This document shows positions 1 through 7,130 of a DNA stretch of 23,458 nt, in pieces. Both the position numbers and the translations under genes were made by a program. Source of the stretch: Bog-159 sp049520215 (lineage in GTDB: Bacteria > Acidobacteriota > Terriglobia > Bryobacterales > Bryobacteraceae); assembly GCA_049520215.1 (NCBI GenBank), contig JBEKPZ010000109.1, forward strand, positions 1 through 23,458, in the 5' to 3' direction. Below the pieces are notes generated by a model. It was not told the origin of the DNA, did no database searches, and saw only the letters and a list, made by a program, of their open reading frames with translations. Position 1 is the stretch's first letter. The number at the start of each line of letters is the position of its first letter.

Positions 1-813
1 AGCGTCATTGTAGGGCGGTCGTGTCATCACTTGCTCGACAAGCCGATCAAAGGGAGCAATGCCATTCTGGGATTCGCAGCGGCCAAAGATTCTGGCGTGG
101 TGGACGTCCAAGGCGGCGATATTAGGTCCAGGCACCGCAGCGGAAGTACTCGTGTTCCCCATGCATGGGTGTGCGTGGCCGGCAGAGTTGCGTCGCATGT
201 TTGCGGCGGCGGGCTTGGATGCTGGTTTTTTCATCGGCGGAGATGACGAATTCATCGCCCTTTCAATGCGCCGCCTTGCCACTCGCGGGCATACAAGTCC
301 AGCACACGACCGGCTTTGGTAGCGAAATCCGGATCACGAGGAAAGATCCAGCTTCGGTGATACCAGGGGCGAATGGCATCTTGATGCAGCCAGCGCCGCA
401 GAGTACTGCCGCTGATGGATGCCACCAAGCCGCTTTGCTGGACCTGCTGCACCAGGTCGGTGGTGCTCCAGCGGGAGAGAGGCACGCCGTGCGTCGCCGG
501 CAACTCACAGGCCAAGGCGTTAACCTGAACGACGAGTTCTGGGGGGAAAAGTCCGGGGGCGACCCGGACGGGTATGCTCTTCCAAGCCTGCGAGGCGGTC
601 AGCAAAAAAACGTTTGCGCCAGAGAGAGACGACTTCACGGCGGGTGTCCAAACACGCGGCAATTTCTTCGTTGGGCAAGCCCTCGGCTGCATAAAGGATC
701 GTCCTGGCTCGCTGAACCTGAAAATACGGCAATGTATATTTTGCGGCGCGCCAGCGCAATTCGGCCTCCTCGGTGGAGGAGAGGGCTATGGCGAATGGGC
801 TCAATCTTGGCAT
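1..813 (-). pseudogene. IS630-family transposase, frameshifted, 3' end beyond the left edge
   Basis: Read on the minus strand, the N-terminal part starting near 813 (MPRLSPFAIALSS...) has a helix-turn-helix region (EGLPNEEIAACLDTRREVVSLW) and the RPGRPRTF linker typical of IS630/Tc1-mariner transposases. The continuation (FPPELVVQVNALACELP, then WSTTDLVQQV and STLRRWLHQDAIRPW) is in another frame from about 552. The catalytic-domain start, GDEFVISADEKTSIQARRR, lies in a third frame near 250, and ALDVHHARIFGRCESQNGI follows after yet another shift near 130. Each junction needs the ribosome to skip one base, as if one base had been inserted three times. The last Asp/Glu of the DDE triad would lie outside the window. 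Some IS630 elements use programmed frameshifting at one site, but three shifts plus local stops point to a dead copy. The terminal inverted repeats were not identified. Confidence 0.85.
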
Positions 814-948
814 CCGTGAACACCTCATCAACAAGATGCCACCCCGTTGCGAGCAAGATTAGAAATGCAGTACTTAGTCCTCCTTGCCTAGCCGCTGTGC
901 GGGCGTAATCGTACAAAGCCCGTCGTCGCCGGTGCCGGAGCGCGCGTC

Positions 949-1387
949 TTACTTGGCCACAAACCTTCGTTCACGAATCGCGAACAGCGCCCGGAAAGCC
1001 TTCCTGCTCAGAATGCCGGTCGTTGGGTAAGAACTTCGGTCAGTCCCTCCTTGCGCATCGTTTGCATCGAGACAGTCAACCAGGCTGTACCCCTTGTCGG
1101 GTCGGGCACGATAGAGTTGAAGATCGGCCAGAAAGGATTCCCGGCTTTGCGGGATCACGCGAATAACCGAACTCGCCAAGATTTCCTCAACGCCTTCTGC
1201 TGCTTCGCGGCGAAGAGACTCGGGCGCGGTCGAAAAAAACGTAAGGTACTCGGTCAACACCTCGTCGGTGGTGACGATGCGCGAGTGCTGCACGCTCCGC
1301 TGTGATAGCCAATGCGCGTTGGTGCGCGCCGTCGGCAAGATCGGCCAGCGCAACCCAGTAGAACGTGTCGGCGAAAAGCGCGGTCAT
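949..1387 (-). pseudogene. PIN-domain (VapC-like) toxin, multiply frameshifted
   Basis: The start at 1387 gives MTALFADTFYWVALAD, a PIN-domain N-terminus with the first metal-binding Asp, then AHQRALAITAER. The protein then continues in a different frame as SRIVTTDEVLTEYLTFFS (carrying the second acidic residue) and EEILASSVIRVIPQSRESFL through YSLVDC (third Asp). Two further shifts are needed to read SMQTMRKEGLTEVLT, then a stretch resembling NDRHSEQEGF, and finally KAFRALF. The individual pieces match a PIN ribonuclease of about 140 residues, but no single frame encodes it, so the toxin is very probably inactive. Its start codon overlaps the stop of the upstream antitoxin gene by 4 bp (ATGA), the usual arrangement of a translationally coupled antitoxin-toxin pair. 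Confidence 0.8.
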
Positions 1388-1644
1388 GCCTCTCTATTAG
1401 GCCAGCCGTAGATATAGTGATCGTGCTGGCTGGCGCCATCCTTGGGCATCGTCGCCATGACCTCAGGCGGTACGTTGCGCATGTGGGAGATAACAATGTC
1501 CGCCGCGGTTTGCAGGGGATGTTCCGCGGCCGATTCCGCACTAGCCAGTTTGTTCAGCCATGTCTCGAGGGTAAGGCCCGCTGCCGCTCTGGCCCTCAGC
1601 GCCGCCGCCTGTTCATCCGTAACGGTCAGCTCGATCACCTGCAT
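1384..1644 (-). CDS. Probable antitoxin partner of the decayed PIN toxin
   Basis: An 86-residue acidic and helical protein (MQVIELTVTDEQAAALRARAAAGLTLETWLNKLA...). The N-terminal strand-helix-helix layout resembles small AbrB- or ribbon-helix-helix-type antitoxins, but I cannot assign the fold with certainty. The evidence for its role is context: it lies directly upstream of a PIN-toxin relic on the same strand with a 4-bp ATGA overlap. The reading frame is intact, and an AGGAC ribosome-binding site precedes the ATG. An antitoxin outliving its toxin is expected, because losing the antitoxin first would be harmful. Alternatively it is an unrelated small protein. Confidence 0.65.
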   Translation of the reverse strand: MQVIELTVTDEQAAALRARAAAGLTLETWLNKLASAESAAEHPLQTAADIVISHMRNVPPEVMATMPKDGASQHDHYIYGWPNREA

Positions 1645-1774
1645 AGGAAGTCCTCATTCGTTATGGTAACAAACGCCGGCCTTAAGCCATTTGAGCCATT
1701 CTTTCGCGGCTGGCGCATGATCGTGCTGCGACTATTACGCGGTCTTCGCGATCGCGTGATGCCAGACCCCGCTC

Positions 1775-2224
1775 TCAACCTCCGGCCAATGTAGGCTCCA
1801 GCACCATCACGCGCTGATGGGATTTCTGGCATGCGGATGCCAGGCCCCTGTCAAACGTCACGAGCGTAGCATCTGCGACCCGGCTGACCGCCATCAGATA
1901 GCAATCGCCAAGCGCTTTCGGCGACGACAGCCGCGAAACCGGACGGGTTGCCGTACGGAAGGCCGCCTCAAGTTCAACCGGCTCCTGCCGGATTCCGACC
2001 CGCGAATCCTCAAGCCACCGGTCGTACACCTTCCAGGCTTCGCCGATGGTCCTCACGTCCTTGCCCATCACCGCGGATGTTGCCAGCAGTCGCAACAGCC
2101 CGATTTGCGTGAACCGGCAAAAGAAGAAACGGTTGTCCTCCTGCCGGGAGAACCAAGTCCACGCGGCGTCGGAGTGTATGTGGTTGGCCCAACTCAACGC
2201 AAGCCACACGTTTAGGTCAGGCAA
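1775..2224 (-). CDS. VapC-type PIN-domain ribonuclease toxin
   Basis: This 149-residue protein is a PIN-domain toxin, expected to cleave RNA with divalent metal until bound by its antitoxin. Visible motifs are Asp3 (MPDLNVWLAL), the FTQIGLLRLL helix around residues 38-47 where this subfamily carries Gln instead of Glu, Asp107 (KALGDCYL) and Asp125 (VTFDRGLA). The length is normal and the frame is uninterrupted. The start codon is TTG at 2224, chosen because MPDLNVWLA is the usual N-terminus of this subfamily; it overlaps the end of the antitoxin gene by 8 bp, suggesting translational coupling. Unlike the neighbouring PIN relic at 949-1387 this copy looks functional. Confidence 0.88.
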   Translation of the reverse strand: MPDLNVWLALSWANHIHSDAAWTWFSRQEDNRFFFCRFTQIGLLRLLATSAVMGKDVRTIGEAWKVYDRWLEDSRVGIRQEPVELEAAFRTATRPVSRLSSPKALGDCYLMAVSRVADATLVTFDRGLASACQKSHQRVMVLEPTLAGG

Positions 2225-2444
2225 ATAAGATGTCGTATGGATTCTCCCTGTCGGGACTGCCGGCGGCGGGCTTGCCTTTCTTCCCCACCAGTGGTCCTGT
2301 CACGGGTCGCGATGGCTGCGGGCGGAATGTGCTCTCGATGGCGCCGCTAATCAGCGAACGAATCGAGGTGCGCTCCGCGGCTGCACGCTGCCGGAGCGCG
2401 GCGTGCAGATCGTCTGGGATGTCGATCGTGGTTCGGACGCTCAT
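2217..2444 (-). CDS. VapB-type ribbon-helix-helix antitoxin
   Basis: A 75-residue protein beginning MSVRTTIDIPDDLHAALRQ, the beta-strand plus first helix of a CopG/Arc ribbon-helix-helix DNA-binding domain (residues 1-45). A Pro/Gly/Lys-rich tail ending NPYDILFA probably wraps the toxin. It is the first gene of a two-gene operon with the PIN toxin, overlapping it by 8 bp. Such antitoxins normally repress their own promoter; a 10-bp perfect palindrome (CATAATTATG) sits immediately upstream of the ATG and is a plausible operator and -10 region. The exact family name is uncertain, the TA role is well supported. Confidence 0.85.
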   Translation of the reverse strand: MSVRTTIDIPDDLHAALRQRAAAERTSIRSLISGAIESTFRPQPSRPVTGPLVGKKGKPAAGSPDRENPYDILFA

Positions 2445-2446
2445 GC

Positions 2447-2456
2447 CATAATTATG
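2447..2456. promoter_or_regulatory. Palindrome upstream of the VapB-type antitoxin
   Basis: Perfect 10-bp palindrome CATAATTATG ending 3 bp from the antitoxin ATG on the minus strand. It contains a CATAAT -10-like hexamer, so it could serve both as promoter core and as the autoregulatory operator of the RHH antitoxin. No clear -35 was seen. Confidence 0.4.
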
Positions 2457-2493
2457 TCACTTCCCGTTCTCCGGCGCACCGTAGGGCAAGAAA

Positions 2494-2607
2494 CATCTAC
2501 AAGCAACACGGGCTGGAGTCTTGGGACGACTTCCTGAAGATCATCACCGGCTCGCCGTATTCCCCCTGGGCGTTCCGCGGGCATCGCAAGTCGGCCTGCC
2601 CGCTGGC
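2494..2607 (+). pseudogene. Relic of an FRG-domain gene (N-terminal fragment)
   Basis: These 114 bp match the start of the intact FRG-domain gene at 4966-5079, with roughly 100 of 114 positions identical by eye. Translation gives IYKQHGLESWDDFLKII, then TGSPYSPWAFRGHRKSACPLA, including the FRGH signature. There is no start codon in place, and similarity stops abruptly after the codons for PLA. Several differences fall on third codon positions, implying the two copies diverged as coding sequence before this one was truncated. Confidence 0.8.
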
Positions 2608-2872
2608 TACTTTGGATCAGCCGCAAAGACAGGCAGCCAGCTCTCTTGGCGTTCGTTGCTTTTGAGCTCGCTCGGCGTCACCCGAGCGGAGCTTCCGCAG
2701 GCCGGTCGGACGCTTCTCGAATTGGGCTACCGGCGCTCGCAGTAGCCGTCTGTTCGACGGTGAGCCCATCTCGCACAAGCTGGCCGATGTGCTGAACCAA
2801 ACGGCTTGAGTTGCCCGCCGGTAGCTGGAGATCCTGGCTACACTCGGGCCGCGCGCCGATGCAGCCGCCGAT
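2608..2872. other. Non-coding stretch with no recognised feature
   Basis: Downstream of the FRG relic the sequence encodes no convincing protein. A short open segment near 2740-2810 (RLFDGEPISHKLADVLNQTA) looks protein-like but ends in a stop and matches nothing I recognise. It is probably a further gene remnant. Confidence 0.4.
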
Positions 2873-3836
2873 TTAAGGCGTGGCTATGTACCCGGTCCAA
2901 TTGCAAGAGCTATCCAAATAATGCCCGACCAGCACCACATGATCGTTGAGTCTGCCGCCGGAGGTCTGATAAGCGCCCGGCGCATTGATGCGGATGAAAC
3001 TTCCGCTGGGGGTTCGAATGAAAGCATGTTCGTTATAAGATGTGTCCCAGTAATGACCGGAGACGTATCCCGCACCGTTAATTCCCACCACTACCGTGCC
3101 TGCAACCGATGCTGTTCCGCAAGGCGCCGTGCCCGGCGTCGTCGACGCTCCGGGAACGTCGATCGTCGTAATCGTTCCGGTCGCCGTGCGCATCCAGCCG
3201 TGATAAACTCCGGAGGAATCCGGATAGTACCCCACGGCCGTTCCCGCGTCATTCAGCGCATAGCAGGCGGATGTCGCAGCGCTATTGACAGAGAAGATCG
3301 TAACAGTGCCGCTAACCTCTATGAAAGCGCTCGTCAGAGTATAAGGTGGAGGGAAGATGAATCCACAGAGGTTCCCTTTATCGTTAATAGCGGTTAGCCC
3401 TGTGCTGGTATATTGCGGCTCACCCGGCACCTGGTAACTGCTGAACGTTCCAGTACTGCTTTTGTAAACAAATCCTTCATAGGTAATTGCCGCCGTATTG
3501 AAATACTCGCCAGCCACCAATCCATTCTTGTTGATTTGTCCGCCCTGGGTGTAGCTCGGGCTACTGGTGTCTTTGGGATCCGCATAGGTGGTTATGGTCC
3601 CGTTGCTGGCTCGTATGAGACTGGTGGTATCGCCGGATGCATCAGTATAGTAACCCGATACCGTCCCGGAGTCGTTTATGGATTCAACTGAGAGGGTGAC
3701 TGCCCCCGGCACAGTGAAAGTCTGATACGTGCAACGTCACAAGAGGATTGTCTTCTGCTCCGGCGACTGACATGCCCAGGCTAAGACAGAGAGCTGGCAA
3801 AAGGGTGAGCGGCACCGCGGCAAATTTCCCGTTCAT
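2873..3836 (-). pseudogene. Secreted HAF-repeat protein, frameshifted after the signal peptide
   Basis: The main body (2873-3712) contains about six HAF-type repeats of the form IND-x-G-x-x-x-G-Y/H-Y, for example INDSGTVSGYY, INKNGLVAGEY, LNDAGTAVGYY and INGAGYVSGHY. These are probably beta-propeller-like blades, common in secreted proteins of Acidobacteriota. A Sec signal peptide (MNGKFAAVPLTLLPALCLSL, ending near AGAED) begins at the ATG at 3836, behind a strong AAGGAG ribosome-binding site, but in a different frame. The switch needs one skipped base between roughly 3715 and 3740, where VTLH should run into TYQTFTVPGAV. In its own frame the signal peptide ends at a stop shortly after. The function of HAF proteins is unknown. 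As written, the gene cannot make a secreted product. Confidence 0.8.
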
Positions 3837-4139
3837 GAGTGCTCCTTAACCGGAATTTCCATTTTGGCTTCCGGATTTAGCCAATTCTCCATCCGCCAGA
3901 GCCGTCCCACTACATTCATTAATAACACTTAATTGTTGTCGACCCAGCTCGGCCGACCTCAAGCGCCGTCTCTGAACGTCCGGGTAAGCCAAGTACCGAG
4001 GAACGCTCTGGTTGCGCGGGGATAATTTGGCGACGATCTCCACGTCCCGTCCAAGCGCGTTGAACCAGTTCGCAGGCCGAGGAAGCTGGATACCTCCCGG
4101 CCCTTGGGCTAAAACGCGGCTCAAGAAGAAATTAACGCA
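3837..4139. other. Intergenic region, possible minus-strand gene relic
   Basis: No intact gene is visible. On the minus strand around 4020-4075 the peptide WFNALGRDVEIVAK resembles the C-terminal strand of small XRE-type antitoxins (NALG-x-DVEIVVKP). It is short, has no proper start or HTH in frame, and may be chance. An A-rich purine stretch (AAGAAGAAA) just upstream of 4140 may be the ribosome-binding site of the RelB-like gene. Confidence 0.35.
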
Positions 4140-4330
4140 ATGGCTGGCAATTCCGTCGTTCGCGCCAGCATCGATGGCTGGTGCGCGTCGCGGCGGAAAA
4201 GGCCCTGCCGTTCGGGCCGCTCAATCCCAACGCCGAAACCGTCGCAGCGATGAAAGCCGCGCGCCGGAGCGAGTTGGTCAAGGTTGGCAAGCCGGACAAA
4301 CTGCTGCGAAGTCTGAATGCGGGAGATTAA
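4140..4330 (+). pseudogene. RelB/DinJ-type antitoxin with an internal deletion
   Basis: The ATG at 4140 gives MAGNSVVRASID, the ribbon strand of a RelB/DinJ antitoxin. From 4178 a different frame gives LVRVAAEKALPFGPLNPNAE, followed by TVAAMKAARRSELV and the LRSLNAGD end, which is the usual C-terminal half. Family members have about 24 more residues between these blocks (the helices around a TVSDA motif), so a deletion has removed them and left the halves out of frame. In the original frame translation stops at about residue 38. The last 14 bp overlap the start of the YafQ-like toxin gene, the normal operon layout. Confidence 0.8.
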
Positions 4331-4519
4331 ATACACCACACGCTTTCAGCGCGACGACAATCGAGAAATGCGCCTGCCGCGGCGGAATCTCGATCACCAA
4401 CTGTCCGGGGACCATCAACGCGACTGCCCCATCAGGCCGGATCTCGTTCTCATCTACCGCAAACCGGATCACGACAGCATCGAGCGTGTGCGCCTTGCCT
4501 CGCATAGTGAGCTTGGGCT
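4317..4519 (+). pseudogene. YafQ/RelE-type toxin: internal deletion and 3' insertion
   Basis: The sequence starts MREIKYTTRFQRD, typical for YafQ-family mRNA endonucleases. It then jumps to LPRRNLDHQLSGDHQRDC, PIRPDLVLIYRKPD and RLASHSELGL. About 25-30 residues of the usual helical region are missing, in frame. The conserved His of the family's RD-x-H motif is Pro here (RDCP), so catalysis is unlikely. Family proteins end at SHSELGL followed by a stop. Here a 371-bp element begins exactly at that point, so the frame reads on into it (GARHKSGDS...) as far as 4688. The ancestral end, a second copy of GCTTGGGCTG followed by TGA, is found at 4891-4903 on the far side of the element. Confidence 0.82.
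4511..4519 (+). repeat. Target-site duplication, left copy
   Basis: GCTTGGGCT directly precedes the left terminal inverted repeat and recurs at 4891-4899. It encodes the last residues of the YafQ-like toxin. The boundary is ambiguous by one G, so the duplication is 9 or 10 bp. Confidence 0.8.
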
Positions 4520-4890
4520 GGGTGCGCGACATAAAAGTGGAGATTCCGGCAACGCCACTTGCACCGCCGGATCGCAGCACCTCAGGGTTATCCGCGTTCA
4601 TCGGCGTTCATCGGCGGCCAAATGTGCTTTTGTCCCGGTCCAACGCGAATACGAAAACCCCATATTGGCCGCCGATGAACGCCGATGAAACGCCGATAAA
4701 AGCGAGGCGGCCGGAAGTCTTCCTGAGCTGACGAAGTGTACAAAACCGCGGCGCCCGAGACCGTCTGCGGCGGGGAAGCGCGTCTCCTCTCGCCCGGCGC
4801 GGCTCACCGAGCGGCCTGCAGTACGGGTACGCAAGGATCTTGCGGCTTTCTTTGAGTTTTCACGCCTCTCCACTTTTGTGTCGCACACCC
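4520..4890. mobile_element. 371-bp non-autonomous MITE-like element
   Basis: The termini form inverted repeats: the left end starts GGGTGCGCGACATAAAAG and continues TGGAGA; the right end, read inward, starts GGGTGTGCGACACAAAAG and continues TGGAGA. That is 21 of 23 matching positions. The element is flanked by a 9-bp direct repeat (4511-4519 and 4891-4899). Removing the element and one repeat restores the expected stop of the YafQ-like toxin. It has no convincing ORF and therefore no transposase of its own, and it contains a large internal palindrome (4596-4691). The family of the mobilising transposase is unknown to me. Confidence 0.85.
4596..4691. repeat. Long imperfect inverted repeat (hairpin)
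   Basis: The arm at 4596-4623 is built from two GTTCATCGGC-like units followed by GGCCAA. It is complementary, with one bulged base, to 4663-4691 (TTGGCCGCCGATGAACGCC and onward). About 40 bp separate the arms. It lies entirely inside the 371-bp element and could form a stable cruciform or RNA hairpin. Confidence 0.8.
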
Positions 4891-4899
4891 GCTTGGGCT
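4891..4899 (+). repeat. Target-site duplication, right copy
   Basis: Second copy of GCTTGGGCT, abutting the right terminal repeat. It is followed by G and TGA, the ancestral stop codon of the YafQ-like toxin at 4901-4903. Confidence 0.8.
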
Positions 4900-4909
4900 G
4901 TGAAACCGC

Positions 4910-5797
4910 GTGCCCATCGTGAATGATGGGAAAATGATGGGGACCATGTCGCCCACCATCCCCACCATCTACAAGCAACACCGCCTCGAATCGTGGGACG
5001 AGTTTCTGAAGATCATCACCGGCTCGCCGTATTCCAACTGGGCGTTTCGCGGGCATCGCAAAGAGGCCTGGCCGCTGGCCAGTGCGCTCTCGCGCTACTT
5101 CCACAACTTTCACATCGACTCGCGCGCATGGCCGCAGCAGGAGGGGCGCATCCTGCGCGTGTTCAAGCGCAAGGCGCACCAGTTCTTGACGCAGCCTCCC
5201 GACCCGGACGACGAGTTTCAGTGGCTGGCCCTGATGCAGCATCATGGCGCGCCCACGCGCCTGCTGGATTTCACCTGGTCGCCTTACGTGGCGGCCTTCT
5301 TCGCGCTGCAGCGCGCCACCGGCGACGCAGCCGTGTGGGCCCTCAATCCCGCCGATATCAGCGCGGGCGGCATCCGCCGTTCCACGAAATCGCGAAAGCC
5401 CGCCGTCCCCACGCGCGGCATGGACCCGCGGCGCAAGGGCAATTTTGCGCGCTATTTTCTGAAGGGCGACCGCGAGTTCATCTGGCTGGGCGAGCCGGAC
5501 ACCATGAACCGCCGCTTGATCGCGCAATCCGGCACCTTCGCCCTGCCGGGCGTGCTGGATAAGCCCATGGAGGAGATCGTGCGCAAATACCGCGACCCCA
5601 AGAACATGATGGCGAAGTTCATCCTGCCGGCCGGCAAGGTGCGCGAAACCGGCCTGCGCGAGTTGTACCGCATGAACATCACCAACGCCACGCTGTTTCC
5701 CGACCTCGATGGCCTGGCGCGCTCGCTGGCCTACGAGTTGGAATTCCACTGGGCCTACAATCCGCGCACCATGGAATCCTTCCGGACGGAGGAGTGA
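4910..5797 (+). CDS. FRG-domain protein
   Basis: A protein of up to 295 residues with an FRG domain. It has the eponymous FRGH at residues 46-49 after WDEFLKIITGSPYSNWA, and the core LMQHHGAPTRLLDFTWSPYV followed by AAFFAL from about residue 107. The biochemical activity of FRG domains is not known to me; the strongly conserved polar motifs (H-x-x-PTRLLD) suggest an enzyme or nucleic-acid-related role. The longest frame starts at GTG 4910, only 7 bp past the ancestral YafQ stop, so the gene probably once followed that TA pair closely. ATGs at 4934, 4937 and 4946 are alternative starts; the last gives MSPTIPTIYKQH behind a GGGG stretch. The stop overlaps the next gene by 4 bp (GTGA), implying co-translation. 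A truncated second copy lies at 2494-2607. Confidence 0.88.
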   Translation: MPIVNDGKMMGTMSPTIPTIYKQHRLESWDEFLKIITGSPYSNWAFRGHRKEAWPLASALSRYFHNFHIDSRAWPQQEGRILRVFKRKAHQFLTQPPDPDDEFQWLALMQHHGAPTRLLDFTWSPYVAAFFALQRATGDAAVWALNPADISAGGIRRSTKSRKPAVPTRGMDPRRKGNFARYFLKGDREFIWLGEPDTMNRRLIAQSGTFALPGVLDKPMEEIVRKYRDPKNMMAKFILPAGKVRETGLRELYRMNITNATLFPDLDGLARSLAYELEFHWAYNPRTMESFRTEE

Positions 5798-7026
5798 CGG
5801 TGGCGCGGCTGCTGCTGTTCGCGGCGACCACCGGCTATCAGATCCGCGTTTTCGCCGATGCCGCGCGGCGGCTGGGCGTGCATCTGACGCTGGCCACGGA
5901 TCATTGCCACAGGCTCGGAGATCCGTGGGGCGACCACGCCATCCCGGTGCGGTTTGCGGACGTGTCTAAATCGATGGCGGCGTTGCAAGGCCGGCAATTC
6001 GATGCGGTCGCGGCAGTGGGAGATGCGCCTGCCGTGCTGGCGGCGGAAGTGGCGAGTGCGCTCGGAATTCCATTCCATCCGCCGGCCGCCGTGCGCGCCT
6101 GTAACGACAAGTACCTGGCGCGCCAACTCTTTCAGGCGGCGGGACTGCCGGTGCCGCAATTCTTCCGCGTATCGCTGGCCGAGGGGCCGGACGCCTCCGC
6201 GCGCCGCGCGCCGTACCCGTGCGTGCTCAAGCCGCTGGGCCTTTCCGGCAGCCGGGGTGTGATGCGCGCCAACGATGCGGACGAATTCCGGGCGGCCTTC
6301 GCGCGCATCCAGAGGCTGCTGGCGCGCGAGCAGCAGAGCCAATACTTGCAGGTGGAAGCCTACATTCCGGGGCGTGAATTCGCCGTGGAAGGCATCGTCA
6401 CCCACGGCGCGCCCCGCATCCTGGCGATCTTCGACAAGCCCGATCCGCTGGAAGGTCCCTTCTTTGAAGAGACGATTTATGTGACGCCGTCGCGAGCGAG
6501 CGTCGCGGCGCAAGAAAGCATGCGCGCGGCTGTGGAGCGAGCGGTGCGCGCGCTGGGCCTGTATCACGGGCCGTTCCACGCCGAGCTGCGTTCCAACGAA
6601 AGCGGTGTCTGGATGTTAGAAGTGGCGGCGCGACCCATCGGTGGGTTGTGCTCGAAAGCGCTGCGCTTCGGCGCCGGCATGCCGCTTGAGGAACTGGTGC
6701 TGCGGCACGCCGTCGGCGAAGACATTGCCGCGCTGCCGCTGGCGGATCGGGCGTCGGGCGTGATGATGATTCCGATTCCGCGCGGCGGAGTGTATGAAGA
6801 TGTCGCGGGACTCGCCGAAGCTCGCGCCGTCGAGGGCGTGGACGACGTGATCGTCACCGCGAAAGTGGGCCAGGCGCTGGTGCCGTTGCCGGAGGGAGCG
6901 TCGTACCTGGGGTTCATCTTCGCGCGCGCCGGCGATCCGGCGGAGGTGGAACGGGCGCTGCGGTGCGCGCACGCCAAGCTGCGTTTCCGGATTGCGACCG
7001 CGCTGCCTACCTTCCGCGCCGGGTAA
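5794..7026 (+). CDS. ATP-grasp domain carboxylate-amine ligase-like protein
   Basis: A 410-residue ATP-grasp enzyme, the superfamily that joins a carboxylate to an amine or thiol through an acyl-phosphate. The N-terminal pre-ATP-grasp Rossmann-like part covers about 1-100. ATP-grasp landmarks follow: NDKYLARQLF (104-113), VLKPLGLSGSRGV with the nucleotide-binding Lys146 and Gly-rich loop (144-156), the VEAYIPGREFAVEG strand (187-200), and FHAELR...VWMLEVAARPIGG with metal-binding Glu264 and Glu276. The C-terminal part resembles the lid region of L-amino-acid ligases and PurK/BacD-type proteins. The substrate cannot be read from sequence. The start is GTG 5794, overlapping the FRG gene stop by 4 bp, so the two are translationally coupled. 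There is no downstream partner on the same transcript except across a new promoter. Confidence 0.88.
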   Translation: MTVARLLLFAATTGYQIRVFADAARRLGVHLTLATDHCHRLGDPWGDHAIPVRFADVSKSMAALQGRQFDAVAAVGDAPAVLAAEVASALGIPFHPPAAVRACNDKYLARQLFQAAGLPVPQFFRVSLAEGPDASARRAPYPCVLKPLGLSGSRGVMRANDADEFRAAFARIQRLLAREQQSQYLQVEAYIPGREFAVEGIVTHGAPRILAIFDKPDPLEGPFFEETIYVTPSRASVAAQESMRAAVERAVRALGLYHGPFHAELRSNESGVWMLEVAARPIGGLCSKALRFGAGMPLEELVLRHAVGEDIAALPLADRASGVMMIPIPRGGVYEDVAGLAEARAVEGVDDVIVTAKVGQALVPLPEGASYLGFIFARAGDPAEVERALRCAHAKLRFRIATALPTFRAG

Positions 7027-7043
7027 CTAATATCTATTCAGTA

Positions 7044-7072
7044 TTGACGCTGCTGCACTCGCATGTGATAAT
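7044..7072 (+). promoter_or_regulatory. Sigma70-like promoter of the selenoprotein operon
   Basis: TTGACG at 7044-7049, a 17-bp spacer, and GATAAT at 7067-7072 preceded by an extended -10 TG (7064-7065). This is close to consensus, lies in the only real gap between the ATP-grasp gene and the AhpD-like gene, and would give a leader of about 50 nt. Confidence 0.7.
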
Positions 7073-7130
7073 CCTTCAGGCTCTTGTCCGCTCCAGCGGC
7101 GGCTGTGCATTCTCAGAGTAAGGAAGTCTC

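Noticed and set aside
2740..2810. Short peptide RLFDGEPISHKLADVLNQTA as a gene
   Set aside because: No start codon, quickly closed by stops and no family recognised.
3846..4124. Minus-strand 92-residue ORF containing NALGRDVEIVAK
   Set aside because: Only one short antitoxin-like segment, no helix-turn-helix and a random-looking remainder; kept only as a possible relic.
4317..4688. A 123-residue intact toxin gene
   Set aside because: The last 50 or so residues are encoded by the inserted element, and the family's middle region is missing, so this is a disrupted gene rather than a longer protein.
4598..5749. 383-residue minus-strand ORF opposite the FRG gene
   Set aside because: Low-complexity composition, spans the MITE-like element and mirrors the FRG coding strand; no domain recognisable.
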